Source: Psychroserpens damuponensis
GTDB lineage: Bacteria > Bacteroidota > Bacteroidia > Flavobacteriales > Flavobacteriaceae
DNA length: 64,000 bases
Assembly: GCF_000826655.1 (NCBI RefSeq)
Contig: NZ_JXJO01000017.1
Coordinates: forward strand, 468,261 to 532,260
Direction of reading: 5' to 3'
The notes under the pieces were generated by a model that ran no database searches, was not told the DNA's origin, and saw nothing but the letters and a program-made list of their open reading frames with translations. Positions 24,614-35,100 of the stretch are shown piece after piece. Each line of letters starts with the position of its first letter. Position 1 is the stretch's first letter. Both the position numbers and the translations under genes were made by a program.

Positions 24614-26551
24614 ATGAAATTACGACTACTCCTTTTTTTTAGTCTCTGCTCTACTTTATCCTTTTCTCAAGATTATAACGAAACTTTAAATGCCATTAGC
24701 GAGTCTGAAGCTAAGTCTGCTTTAAATCTAATGATGCAACGTTCTAATCTCAACACAGGAAATTATAACTTAAAATACCATAGATTAGAATTAGAGGTAG
24801 ATCCTGGAGTCGCTTTTATATCTGGAGCTATAACAAGTTACTTTGAAGCAAAAAGTGATTTATCAACGATAACATTTGATTTATCTTCAAATATGATCGT
24901 CTCTCAAGTGTTACAAAGAGGCAATGCCTTAACCTTTACCCAAAATACCGATGATGAATTAGTCATCACCTTACCAACAATTCAAAATACAGGTGTTTTA
25001 GATTCCTTAACCGTAAGTTATTCTGGCAACCCAATAAGTTCTGGTTTAGGCTCATTTGCACAAAACCAACATAATGGAGATCCTGTGATTTGGACACTTT
25101 CTGAACCCTATGGAGCAAAAGCGTGGTGGCCTTGCAAGCAAGATTTAATTGACAAAATAGATTCTGTAGATGTTTATATGACAACGCCTCAATTTAATCC
25201 ATCAAATGAAGAATACATATCCGTATCAAATGGCCTAGAACAAAGTCAAATTGTTAATGGAACACAAAAAACAACCCATTTTAAACATCGTCATCCAATA
25301 CCAGCTTATTTAATTGCAATTGCCGCTACTAATTATGAAGTTTATTCTCATACTGTACCCAATAATGGAAATCCGTTTGACATCGTCAATTATGTGTATC
25401 CAGAGAGCTTAGCAAATGCTCAAGTTAGCACACCTATTACTGTAGATATTATGAATATTTTCAGTAATCTTTTTGAAGAATACCCTTATGCTGACGAAAA
25501 ATATGGTCATGCCCAATTTGGTTGGGGAGGCGGCATGGAACACACCACAGTGTCCTTTATGGGAAATTTTAGTCGTAATCTTGTTGCTCACGAGTTAGCA
25601 CACCAATGGTTTGGAAATAAAATTACCTGCGGAAGCTGGAAAGACATCTGGCTTAACGAAGGTTTTGCCACATACCTCTCAGGTATCGTTATTGAAAATC
25701 TTGATGGCAATGATGATTTCAGGTTATGGAAACAACAACGAAACAACTCTATTACCTCTCAACCTGATGGAGCCGTTTATCTTACAGATCAAGATACCAC
25801 AAGTATAGGTAGAATATTTAGTAGTAGATTATCTTACAATAAAGGATCTATGGTATTACATATGCTTCGGAAAAAGTTAGGAGACACGCCATTTTTTCAA
25901 GCCATGCAAACTTATTTAGCAAGCTCAGAACATGCCTATGACTATGCTAAAACTGAAGATTTTATATCTATAGTAGAAACATCTACTGGTGAAAATTTAA
26001 CCGAGTTTTTTAATGATTGGCTATACAACCAAGGCTATCCAAGTTATACGATTAACTGGAATCAACCTTCAACAAACGAAGTCGCAATTACTATTAATCA
26101 AGCGCAAAGTCATACATCGGTTTCCTTTTTTGAAGCACCTGTTCCCATACGTTTAATAGGCTCACTTGGTGAAACTTTAAATCTTGTTTTAGATAATACA
26201 ACTAACGGACAATATTTTTTAGAAACGGTGAATTTTAATGTACAAAACATCATATTTGATCCAGAATCTGATTTAATCTCACGAAACAACAATGTCCTTT
26301 TAAGTATTGATGATTTAGCCATTAAAAATGCGTTGTTGATCTACCCAAACCCAACGACTGAAATTTTATTTATAGACAAACCGTCAAGCTTGGATATTTC
26401 CGAAGTAAAAATATTCAACACCTTAGGTCAACTTGTTAATCAGTCACAATTTAGCACGACTTTAGACACCACAACTTGGACTTCAGGCATGTTCTTTATA
26501 CAATTTCAAACCAAAGATGGTGTCATTACTAAAACGGTGTTAAAAAAATAA
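24614..26551 (+). CDS. M1 family metallopeptidase (aminopeptidase N-like) with T9SS sorting domain
   Basis: 645 aa. The signal peptide covers about 1-19 (ends TLSFSQ). The N-terminal beta domain is followed by the exopeptidase segment GWGGGMEHTT (a GxMEN variant) and the zinc site HELAH at 326-330 with E349 18 residues on. This is a complete HExxHx18E motif. The last 75 residues are a T9SS type A sorting domain (LLIYPNPTTEILFI, VKIFNTLGQLV, TWTSGMFFIQF). The enzyme is thus exported by T9SS and probably attached to the surface or released, cleaving N-terminal residues from peptides. Monocistronic. Confidence 0.93.
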   Translation: MKLRLLLFFSLCSTLSFSQDYNETLNAISESEAKSALNLMMQRSNLNTGNYNLKYHRLELEVDPGVAFISGAITSYFEAKSDLSTITFDLSSNMIVSQVLQRGNALTFTQNTDDELVITLPTIQNTGVLDSLTVSYSGNPISSGLGSFAQNQHNGDPVIWTLSEPYGAKAWWPCKQDLIDKIDSVDVYMTTPQFNPSNEEYISVSNGLEQSQIVNGTQKTTHFKHRHPIPAYLIAIAATNYEVYSHTVPNNGNPFDIVNYVYPESLANAQVSTPITVDIMNIFSNLFEEYPYADEKYGHAQFGWGGGMEHTTVSFMGNFSRNLVAHELAHQWFGNKITCGSWKDIWLNEGFATYLSGIVIENLDGNDDFRLWKQQRNNSITSQPDGAVYLTDQDTTSIGRIFSSRLSYNKGSMVLHMLRKKLGDTPFFQAMQTYLASSEHAYDYAKTEDFISIVETSTGENLTEFFNDWLYNQGYPSYTINWNQPSTNEVAITINQAQSHTSVSFFEAPVPIRLIGSLGETLNLVLDNTTNGQYFLETVNFNVQNIIFDPESDLISRNNNVLLSIDDLAIKNALLIYPNPTTEILFIDKPSSLDISEVKIFNTLGQLVNQSQFSTTLDTTTWTSGMFFIQFQTKDGVITKTVLKK

Positions 26552-26572
26552 GTATAAACCATGCTAAAACAC

Positions 26573-26580
26573 TATTTTTG
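26573..26580 (+). promoter_or_regulatory. Putative -7 box (TATTTTTG) for rseP
   Basis: Matches TAnnTTTG; transcription would start about 22 nt before the ATG at 26610. No clear -33 element is seen. Confidence 0.4.
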
Positions 26581-26609
26581 TCGCTTAGAATTTTTTTGAA
26601 ATAAAATAC

Positions 26610-27935
26610 ATGGAGTTTGTAATTAGAATATCTCAATTTTTACTGAGCCTTTCACTACTAATCGTATTACACGAATTAGGTCATTTTATACCAGCAAAAC
26701 TATTTAAAGCTAGAGTAGAAAAGTTTTATCTATTTTTTGATGTCAAGTTTTCTTTATTTAAAAAGAAAATTGGAGATACAGAGTATGGTATTGGATGGTT
26801 ACCGCTAGGAGGTTACGTGAAAATATCTGGTATGATGGATGAGAGTATGGATAAGGAGCAAATGGCTCAACCGCCAAAACCTTGGGAGTTTAGATCAAAA
26901 CCAGCTTGGCAACGTTTAATCATCATGCTTGGTGGTGTAACAGTAAACTTCATTCTCGCTTATATCATTTATGTGTTTTTAGCTTTTGGTTATGGTGATA
27001 CAGATATCACAACAAATAGTGTAAAAGATGGTTACACCGTAAACAACCCTATTTTAAAAGATCTTGGTTTAAAAACTGGAGATAATGTCGTGTCTATAAA
27101 TGGTGAAGAAGTTACCATGTATTCTGAAATAAGAAAGAAACTTATAGAGGCCGAAAAATTAACCGTAATAAGCAATAACCAAACAAAAGAAATTACTCTT
27201 CCTGAAGATTTCTTAGGACAATTAAGCACAGGAGAAAGTAGAAGCTTTTTTGGTTTACGCTATCCTTTTGTAGTTGACTTTGTAATTGATAGTATGTCTA
27301 ATAAAGGTGCAGATCTAAAATCTGGAGATATTTTAATGTCTATTAATAACGAACCTTTAAAGTATTTTGATCAAATAGAAGCCAGAACCAAACCTTTAGC
27401 GAATACTAAAATTTCTGCAGAAATTTTAAGAGACGGTAAAACCATCCCAATGGAATTAAATGTAGATTCTAACGGGCAACTAGGCATCATGCCTGGAGGC
27501 ACACTAACAGATCTTGAAAAGGTTGGTTATTATGATATCGTAAAAAGAGAATACGGGTTTGGAGAAAGTGTTGTTGTAGGTTTTGATAAGTTTACAGAAA
27601 CTGTAGCCTCTTATGGCGTACAACTCAAAAAAATATTTACTCCAAGTACAGGTGCTTATAAAGGCGTAGGTGGTTTTAAAGCCATTTATAGCATCTTTCC
27701 TAGTGAATGGAGCTGGGAAGCCTTTTGGGCATTAACGGCTTTTCTATCTATTATGCTAGGTGTACTTAATTTATTACCTATACCTGTTTTAGATGGAGGA
27801 CACGTTATGTTTTTACTCTATGAAATGATTTCTGGGAGAGCACCAAACGAGAAATTTTTAGAACGTGCGCAGTTGGTTGGATTCATACTATTAATTGCGA
27901 TGGTTCTGTCAGCTAATATCAATGATTGGATTTAA
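26610..27935 (+). CDS. rseP: RIP metalloprotease RseP (site-2 protease)
   Basis: 441 aa. The zinc motif HELGH is at H21-E22-H25 in the first membrane span. The second conserved site is near the C-terminus (LNLLPIPVLDGGHVMF). Two PDZ-like regions lie between them (PILKDLGLKTGDNVVSINGE; SNKGADLKSGDILMSINNE). The family cleaves transmembrane anti-sigma factors inside the membrane. It could therefore act on proteins like the anti-sigma-like product of 10287-12458, although that is only an inference. Normal length, monocistronic, upstream of tRNA-Asn. Confidence 0.94.
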   Translation: MEFVIRISQFLLSLSLLIVLHELGHFIPAKLFKARVEKFYLFFDVKFSLFKKKIGDTEYGIGWLPLGGYVKISGMMDESMDKEQMAQPPKPWEFRSKPAWQRLIIMLGGVTVNFILAYIIYVFLAFGYGDTDITTNSVKDGYTVNNPILKDLGLKTGDNVVSINGEEVTMYSEIRKKLIEAEKLTVISNNQTKEITLPEDFLGQLSTGESRSFFGLRYPFVVDFVIDSMSNKGADLKSGDILMSINNEPLKYFDQIEARTKPLANTKISAEILRDGKTIPMELNVDSNGQLGIMPGGTLTDLEKVGYYDIVKREYGFGESVVVGFDKFTETVASYGVQLKKIFTPSTGAYKGVGGFKAIYSIFPSEWSWEAFWALTAFLSIMLGVLNLLPIPVLDGGHVMFLLYEMISGRAPNEKFLERAQLVGFILLIAMVLSANINDWI

Positions 27936-27967
27936 ATAAAAAAAATATAAAATTTTTTTAAAAATTC

Positions 27968-27998
27968 TTTGATGGATTTAAAAAATGAATTATATTTG
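27968..27998 (+). promoter_or_regulatory. Consensus Bacteroidota promoter of tRNA-Asn
   Basis: TTTG at 27968-27971, a 19-bp spacer, and TATATTTG at 27991-27998. This is a perfect match to the Bacteroidota housekeeping consensus, and the tRNA begins 26 bp after the -7 box. Confidence 0.85.
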
Positions 27999-28023
27999 CG
28001 CTCGCTAACGCGAAAAATAACCT

Positions 28024-28097
28024 TCCTCTTTAGCTCAGTTGGTTAGAGCATCTGACTGTTAATCAGAGGGTCCAAAGTTCGAGTCTTTGAAGAGGAG
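28024..28097 (+). tRNA. tRNA-Asn (anticodon GTT)
   Basis: 74 nt without CCA. The acceptor stem TCCTCTT pairs with AAGAGGA and the discriminator is G. The D arm contains AGCTCAGTTGGTTAGAGC. The anticodon stem TCTGA/TCAGA encloses CTGTTAA (anticodon GTT), and the T stem CAAAG/CTTTG encloses TTCGAGT. CCA is not encoded. A promoter lies upstream and a terminator immediately after, so it is a single-gene unit. Confidence 0.96.
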
Positions 28098-28102
28098 CAT
28101 AC

Positions 28103-28132
28103 AAAGTCCAACAGAAATGTTGGACTTTTTTG
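28103..28132 (+). terminator. Terminator of tRNA-Asn
   Basis: AAAGTCCAACA and TGTTGGACTTT form an 11-bp stem with a 4-nt loop, followed by a T-run. It starts 5 nt after the tRNA. Confidence 0.9.
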
Positions 28133-28155
28133 TTTTTTACAATATTTCGAAATTG

Positions 28156-29229
28156 TTAAAATAAGCGCAGCTGCCCTTCCTTATAGTCCTCATGAAGCTC
28201 AATATTTAATTTAGGCATCCTTTTACCTTTAAAGTATTTAAGACGTGCTAGTGCTACCAAATCATTAATTTGTTTTGCTATTTGCCCTTCACCTCGCATA
28301 CGTTGACCAAAACGAGAATCATTAAGTGTTCCTCCATGACACTCTTGGATTTGATGTAATACTTTATCTGCCCTGTCTGGCATTGCCTTATAGATCCAAT
28401 CTGTAAAAATTGCTCCAATAGCACCATTCAACCTCACAATGGTATGTGATATACTCGATGCTCCAGCATCTGAAACTGCTTTTGCCAATGGTAAAATCTC
28501 ATGACTATTTATTGAAGGGATTATTGGCGCCAACATCACATTTACAGGAATTCCATTATCACTTAAAATTTTCACAGTATCCATCCGTTTTTTAATGGTT
28601 GCTGTTCTTGGCTCTAAAATGCGTCGTGTGGTTTCACACAAAGAAGTGATTGATATATTAACACTTACTAAATCATCTTTAGCCAAAGCTTTTAGCACGT
28701 CTAAATCTCGAAGTAGTAATGCGTTTTTAGTAATAATACCAACAGGATGCTTATATTTTAAAAACACGTCTAAACATTGCCGTGTGATTTTAAATTGTTG
28801 CTCTGCTGGTTGATAACAATCTGTATTACCAGACATCACAATTGGATGTGCCTTCCAACTTTTTCGTTTTATAAAAGTTTCTAATAATTGAGGCGCATCT
28901 TTTTTTACTAAAATGCGACGTTCAAAATCCAAACCAGCACTAAACCCCCAAAATTCATGACTATTTCTAGCGTAGCAATAAATACAACCATGCTCACAAC
29001 CTTGATACATATTCATAGAATATGCCATACCAACATCTGGACTCTTTACTTTATTAACTATCGTTTTTGGATATACAGGAAGATATAATGTTTTATTATT
29101 ATCAGGTATTTCGCCTTCCTTGGCACAATATTCTAAAAAATCATCACGTTGTTCGTGGTTAAGCTCAAAAAAGCGATTATCTACATTGCTTTGAGCACCT
29201 CGACCTTTTACGCTAGATTTTTCAAACAT
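28156..29229 (-). CDS. PA0069 family radical SAM protein
   Basis: 357 aa. The [4Fe-4S] motif is C78-EHG-C82-IY-C85 within MYQGCEHGCIYCYARNSHEF, the hallmark of this SplB-like group. VMSGNTDCYQPAEQQFKITR follows and is strongly conserved in it. Members are often annotated as photolyase-related, but no reaction has been shown for the PA0069 type. It is the last gene of the minus-strand run that starts at hemH, 87 bp after the crotonase gene. Confidence 0.9.
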   Translation of the reverse strand: MFEKSSVKGRGAQSNVDNRFFELNHEQRDDFLEYCAKEGEIPDNNKTLYLPVYPKTIVNKVKSPDVGMAYSMNMYQGCEHGCIYCYARNSHEFWGFSAGLDFERRILVKKDAPQLLETFIKRKSWKAHPIVMSGNTDCYQPAEQQFKITRQCLDVFLKYKHPVGIITKNALLLRDLDVLKALAKDDLVSVNISITSLCETTRRILEPRTATIKKRMDTVKILSDNGIPVNVMLAPIIPSINSHEILPLAKAVSDAGASSISHTIVRLNGAIGAIFTDWIYKAMPDRADKVLHQIQECHGGTLNDSRFGQRMRGEGQIAKQINDLVALARLKYFKGKRMPKLNIELHEDYKEGQLRLF

Positions 29230-29316
29230 ATTAACAAGTTTTTGTAAAATTACAAAAATATTAAAATGAAAAACTAAGCAAAATCACAACTTATAAACAA
29301 ATTACAAAATTTTTAA

Positions 29317-30099
29317 TTATTTTCCTGGAAAGTCTGCTTTTCGTTTTTCTAAAAATGCGGTTGTTCCTTCTTTGAAATCTTCAGTACCAAAACATTTACC
29401 AAATTGTTTAATTTCGGCTTTATAACCATCAACACCATCGGTATAATTGGCATTAATAGCTTTAATTGCTCCTTTAATTGCTACCGATGAATTGCGCATT
29501 ATTTTACCAGCAATTTTTTCGGCTAAAGGCATTAATTCCTCTTGAGGTGTAACGTGATTTACTAATCCGTAATCTAAGGCTTTGATCGCATCAATCATAC
29601 CTGCAGTCATTACGAGTTCCATAGCACGACCTTTACCTATTAATTGTGGCAATCGTTGCGTACCACCATAACCAGGAATAACACCTAGCGACACCTCTGG
29701 TAATCCCATTTTAGCAGTATCACTTGCTATTCTAAAATGACAAGCCATTGCCAATTCTAAACCACCTCCAAGAGCAAAACCGTTTACAGCAGCAATCACT
29801 GGAGTTCCTAAATTTTCGATATAATCAAAAAGAATCTTTTGGCCATTGGCTGCTAATTTCCCTCCATTTTTTACATCAAAATCTGCAAATTCACTAATAT
29901 CTGCACCTGCAACAAAAGCTTTCTCACCGCTTCCTGTAATGATTATAACTTTAGTATCCTTACTTTTATTTGCAGCTTTAAAAGCCTCATGCAATTCTTG
30001 AATAGTGTCTTTGTTTAATGCATTTAGTTTACTTGGTCTATTTACTGTAATTGTAGTAATTCTGTTATTTGTAGTACTTAAAATATTTTGATAACTCAT
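29317..30099 (-). CDS. Enoyl-CoA hydratase/isomerase (crotonase) family protein
   Basis: 260 aa, the canonical length. The oxyanion-hole segments are present (FVAGADISEF; NGFALGGGLELAMAC). The two catalytic glutamates are at E115 and E135, 20 apart as in rat hydratase, with PEVSLGVIPGYGGTQRL following. It should hydrate 2-enoyl-CoA in beta-oxidation or a related pathway; a 3-hydroxybutyryl-CoA dehydratase annotation is equally possible. It begins 12 bp after the kinase gene stop, in the same transcript. Confidence 0.92.
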   Translation of the reverse strand: MSYQNILSTTNNRITTITVNRPSKLNALNKDTIQELHEAFKAANKSKDTKVIIITGSGEKAFVAGADISEFADFDVKNGGKLAANGQKILFDYIENLGTPVIAAVNGFALGGGLELAMACHFRIASDTAKMGLPEVSLGVIPGYGGTQRLPQLIGKGRAMELVMTAGMIDAIKALDYGLVNHVTPQEELMPLAEKIAGKIMRNSSVAIKGAIKAINANYTDGVDGYKAEIKQFGKCFGTEDFKEGTTAFLEKRKADFPGK

Positions 30100-30111
30100 G
30101 CTGTTTGTTTT

Positions 30112-31566
30112 TTATTGCTTCGGAAATGTAACCGTAAAAGTGGTTCCAATACCTAGTTGAGTTGTAAAGGTAATATTTCCTTTGTAAGTTTCAACGATAT
30201 TTTTTACCATGGCAAGCCCTAATCCCATTCCGCTAGATTTTGTAGTAAATTTAGGCTCAAAGATCTTTATTCTATTTTCATCTGAAATTCCCACACCATT
30301 ATCAGAAACAGAAATATAAACCATATCATTATTTGCAGTTACCTTCACCTCAACTCGAGGATTTTGACGTTCATCTGTTATAGACTGAATGCTATTTTTT
30401 ACCAGGTTAGTGACGACACGTATTAATTGTGTACGATCAAAATTAGCGAGTATTTCATCTTCTTCCGAAGAAAAAATAATATAATCTTCACTAAAAATAT
30501 CTAATCCTAACTTAACGATATTTACAACATTTAAAGTTTCATTTTGTTGTGCAGGCATTTTTGCAAAATTTGAAAATGCAGAAGCAATTGAACTTAATGT
30601 ATCAATTTGCTGTATTAAGGTTTGACTATATTCGTCTACTTTTTGGTGAATATTCTCGTCTTGAGGATCAAACTTACGCTGAAAACTTTGAACACTTAAT
30701 CGCATTGGTGTTAGTGGATTTTTAATCTCATGCGCCACTTGTTTTGCCATTTCTCGCCAGGCTTGTTCTCTTTCGCTGGTTGCTAATTTTACTGCACTCT
30801 CTTCAAGCTCATCAATCATACTATTATAGGAGTTGACTAAAGTAGAAATCTCTTCACTAGACGACGAAATATCAATTCTCTTATTACGCTTATCTAAGCG
30901 TGTTTCATTTATTTTATCTGAAATCGTTTTAAGAGTTCGTGTAATGTATTTTGATAATAATAAGGCTAATAAAATAGCAATTAGCATCATAAAAACGTAC
31001 GCATAAGCCAAGCGCTCTAAAAACTCATTGAGTTCTTTATTTAGGAAATCATCATTCTCTAAATATGGTAAATTTAAAATAGCTAGAGGTTTAGATTTTG
31101 TATCTAAAATATAGATATAAGAAGACTGAAAGGTTTCTCCATTTTTTTCGTTTTTTACTACAAATCGATGCACCGCATTATTAGAAATTTCATTTAAAAT
31201 ATCTGTAGGAATACATTTCGTAATCGAGTCATTTACAAAACTAGCTTTAGAGGTAATTTGTAACGTACCATCCATGTCATACAAATTAATTCTCAGACCA
31301 TGAATCTCAGAAATTCTATAAATTTCTTCCTTAAAAATTAAAGGAACTTTTTCTGTTTCTACTAAATAGGTTGTTTCTCTAATAACGTAATTTAGATCAC
31401 TTATAATGGCTGTTTCTTTACGTTCTAATCGTTCTTTATGATAATCTATTGCTTCTTCATTATATTGGTATATGGTTACTCCTGCAATTAATACAGACGC
31501 AATAAGCACCAACAATATCATGGCAAAAAATATGCGAACTCGTAAAGATAGTTTGTTTAGCTTCAT
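30112..31566 (-). CDS. Membrane sensor histidine kinase (NtrY-like) with HAMP domain
   Basis: 484 aa. Two membrane spans (about 10-33 and 188-206) enclose a periplasmic sensor region of about 150 residues. A HAMP domain follows (about 207-260), then HisKA with the phospho-acceptor H279 in QVAHEIKNPLTPMRLS. The HATPase domain has an N box (VTNLVKNSIQSI), G1 (DNGVGIS) and G2 (SSGMGLGLAMVK). No response regulator lies next to it, so it is an orphan in this window. The last codons contain one copy of the TTCCGAAG word. Confidence 0.92.
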   Translation of the reverse strand: MKLNKLSLRVRIFFAMILLVLIASVLIAGVTIYQYNEEAIDYHKERLERKETAIISDLNYVIRETTYLVETEKVPLIFKEEIYRISEIHGLRINLYDMDGTLQITSKASFVNDSITKCIPTDILNEISNNAVHRFVVKNEKNGETFQSSYIYILDTKSKPLAILNLPYLENDDFLNKELNEFLERLAYAYVFMMLIAILLALLLSKYITRTLKTISDKINETRLDKRNKRIDISSSSEEISTLVNSYNSMIDELEESAVKLATSEREQAWREMAKQVAHEIKNPLTPMRLSVQSFQRKFDPQDENIHQKVDEYSQTLIQQIDTLSSIASAFSNFAKMPAQQNETLNVVNIVKLGLDIFSEDYIIFSSEEDEILANFDRTQLIRVVTNLVKNSIQSITDERQNPRVEVKVTANNDMVYISVSDNGVGISDENRIKIFEPKFTTKSSGMGLGLAMVKNIVETYKGNITFTTQLGIGTTFTVTFPKQ

Positions 31567-31638
31567 AAAAACGCTCGTAAAAATGAGTACCTCAATTAGA
31601 AATGATTTTCAATATGTGTAACAATAATTAAGCCATTA

Positions 31639-32190
31639 TTAAGCATCTGGATTTTTCTCTCGCATTCGTTTGTACATCTTAAAACCTAGCATTAATAAAA
31701 CACCTAACACAACAATACCTATAACGCCAAAAACCCAATTAATAGCACTTTTTAGTAGTACTAAAAATATTACAGCAAATAATATAAAAGTAGCACCTTC
31801 ATTCCAAAGACGCATAAAATTAGATGTTTTTCTAACATCGTCATTCTGCAACTGCTTATAATAATGATGCGTTTTTAAATGGTACAACATAAGCAACACC
31901 ACAAAACCTAGTTTTACATGCATCCAAGGTAATTGTAGCAAAAACGGATGCAGTAAAAGTAGCCATATTGCAAAAGTGGTAGCCAAAATAGCTGATGGCC
32001 ATGTAATGATCGTCCATAACCGTCTTGCCATAAGTTTTAATTGTTTACCTAGAATTTCCTTTTCTGGTGACGGTTTGTGATAGGCTTCAATTTGATACAC
32101 AAATAATCTCGGGATGTAAAATAATCCTGCAAACCATGTCACAATAAAAATGAGGTGCAAGGCTTTTATGTAGTTATAGTATTCTTCCAT
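31639..32190 (-). CDS. hemJ: HemJ-like protoporphyrinogen oxidase (CopD family membrane protein)
   Basis: 183 aa, four to five membrane spans. H12 and R28 in ALHLIFIVTWFAGLFYIPRL match the essential haem-ligand region of HemJ (former UPF0093). The enzyme oxidises protoporphyrinogen IX to protoporphyrin IX. No HemG or HemY is seen in the window, while hemA, B, CD, E, F and H are, which supports the call. Its ATG shares one base with the stop of the BNR-protein gene, so it is coupled in the operon with hemH upstream. Confidence 0.88.
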   Translation of the reverse strand: MEEYYNYIKALHLIFIVTWFAGLFYIPRLFVYQIEAYHKPSPEKEILGKQLKLMARRLWTIITWPSAILATTFAIWLLLLHPFLLQLPWMHVKLGFVVLLMLYHLKTHHYYKQLQNDDVRKTSNFMRLWNEGATFILFAVIFLVLLKSAINWVFGVIGIVVLGVLLMLGFKMYKRMREKNPDA

Positions 32191-35100
32191 TAATCTTCAA
32201 TAAATAAATAGTTTAAATTTTCAGTATTAAAATCTTTATTAAACTGACTAATTCTCTCTGAAATCATTGTATTAAAATCTCGTAGTTGCACCTCAATCTG
32301 TGCTATCAGTTCATTTTTAACCTCAATATCCTGATTGGTAGGAGCAAAATCTCCCATACCAACCAACGCATTTAAATGCCCTAGTTTATTAGTTAATCGT
32401 ATTGGAAAATTTAAAGGGTCTTGACCACTTTTATTTTGAGTTTGATACAAAGTCTCCTCAATTTTAGTAAAATCGTCCTTTAATTTTTTAGCATCTTCTA
32501 AGAGCGATTTTAATTTAGCATTACCTTTATACTGCTTTTCAAAAGCAGATAATTGCGCTTTAATTTTTCTAATTTTTTTAATGGATTTGTGCGCATCATC
32601 CATGGTTGTATTCACATCTGTTATAAAATCAAACTGCTTTTGCATATCTGCCTGAGTACTTTCTGCTCTAGGATCGGCTAAGATGGTAAATGGCTGAGAA
32701 TAATTTGTTCCATTAACATTTAAAGTCACTTTATAAGCACCAGGAATTGCCTGAGGTCCATCTAGACTTGCCCACCACAAAATCATGCCTTTAAGTTTTT
32801 CGGCTCCATCGTAAGTCATATCCCAATTAAATTGATTCATTCCTTTTTTAACTTCTAGTCTATCTTTTGTCTTATTTTTAGTTGAAAACGTTTTTATCGT
32901 ATCCTCTTTTGCATCAAAATAAGTTAAAGCAATCTCATCAGTTTTCTCATCAAAACTTTTCAAATTAAAATACGTCATAACATCATTAGGATGATTGGTT
33001 CCTGAGGTTTTACTACCACTTCTACTTCCTCCACGCATTCTATACGTATCTTTTGGTTTAAAAATATTATTTTTTTCTTCGGAAATATCCTGACCATACA
33101 ATTGGTGCAACACCGTTAAATCGTCTATCATCCAAAGGCTTCGTCCTTGGGTGGCTACAATTAAGTTATTGTTTTTGATAGTTAAATCTGTAATTGGTAC
33201 AATTGGCAAATTCAATTGAAACGGTTTCCAGTGCTTTCCATCATTAAACGAAATATACATTCCAGTTTCGGTTCCTGCATAGAGTAATCCTTTTTGTTTT
33301 GGATCTTCCCTTACCACTCTTGTAAAATGTTCTTCACTAATCCCATCTGTGATTTTTTTCCAAGATTTCCCGTAATCGGAAGTTTTATACAAATAAGGTG
33401 TAAAATCACCTGTTTTATATTTTGTTCCTGCCACATAACAGGTTCCTGAGTCAAAAGCACTAGGCTCAATACTGTTAATCATCATCCAATCTGGCATCCC
33501 TTTAGGTGTGACGTTTTCCCAATTTTCACCACCATCTTTGGTGACATGAATCAATCCGTCATCACTACCAACCCAAAGCAAACCTTCGGTTATAGGAGAT
33601 TCTTGAGCAGCAAAAATGGTACAATAATATTCTACAGATGTGTTATCTTGAGTAATTGGTCCTCCTGACGATTTTAATTTCTCAGGATCGTTTCTTGTTA
33701 AATCCGGACTTATAATTTCCCAACTCTGACCTTCATTTTCTGTCACATGCACATGTTGTGAAAATGTGTACAATCGGTTTGGGTTGTGTTTAGAAAATAT
33801 AATAGGAAAATTCCATTGAAAACGATATTTCATCCCTTCTGCGCCATGACCCATTGGGTTATCTGGCCAAACATTGATGGCTCTAACCGTTCCTGTTTTA
33901 TGATTTCTTCTTGTTAAAAAACCATCATAACTTCCGCCATAAACAATATCATCATCTTCAGGATCTACAGCTATATGAGCCGATTCTCCTCCTGCTGTGC
34001 TTTCCCAATCGTCTTCAGAGATTGAACGTCCATCGGTACGATGTCTAATTCGTACTGTCGAATTATCCTGTTGCGCAGCATAAATACGATACGGAAACGC
34101 ATTATCTGTAGTAACACGATAAAACTGTGATGTTGGTTGGTTGTGATAAGCACTCCAAGTGTCTCCACCATCATAAGTCACTTGCGCACCTCCATCATCT
34201 CCAATAATCATACGCTTAGGATCATCTGGAGCAATCCATAAATCGTGATGATCTCCATGTGGTGCATTGTGTGTACTGAAAGATTTTCCGCCATCTGTAC
34301 TTTTGTGATATCTCACATTTAATACATAAACCGCATCAACATCTTTAGTATCTGCATAAACTCGTGTATAATACCAAGCTCGTTGGCGCAGTTTACGCTC
34401 ACTATTCACCTGTTTCCAAGTCTCGCCTCCATCATCACTACGGTATAAACCACCTTCATCTTTGTTTTCAATAATAGCCCAAACACGTTGGTTATTTACT
34501 GGAGACACAGTCACACCAATAATACCAAGTGTGCCTTCTGGGAATCCTTTTTTGGTAGAAATTTCTGTCCACGTTTCACCTTTATCTGTACTTTTCCATA
34601 GCGCAGAACCTTCGCCTCCAGAACTCAAACTAAAAGGTGTACGTTGCACTCTCCAAGTAGATGCGTATAAAATTCTAGGATTGGTTGGGTCAATTAATAA
34701 ATCAACTACTCCAGCATTGTCATTGGCAAAAAGAGTTTTTTTCCAAGTTTTACCACCATCTGTACTTTTATAAACACCACGTTCTTGAGTTGGTTTGTAG
34801 ATATTCCCAAGGACACCAGCATAAACGACATTATGATCTGTAGGATCTACTGCAATTCTTGGTACATGACGCGAGTTTTTTAGTCCTGCTTGAGACCAGG
34901 TTTTACCAGCATCAACACTTTTCCAAATCCCATAACCAGAAGACACATTACCACGAACGGTTTTTTCGCCACCTCCAACATACATCACATTAGGATCACT
35001 TTTTGAAACCGTAATTGCGCCTATACTTCCACCAAAAAAACCATCAGAAATATTATCCCAAGAACGTCCTCCATCTTGCGTTTTCCAAATACCTCCTCCT

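Noticed and set aside
28024..28097. tRNA-Asn as an integration site
   Set aside because: No integrase, no partial duplication of the tRNA 3' end and only ordinary chromosomal genes on both sides.
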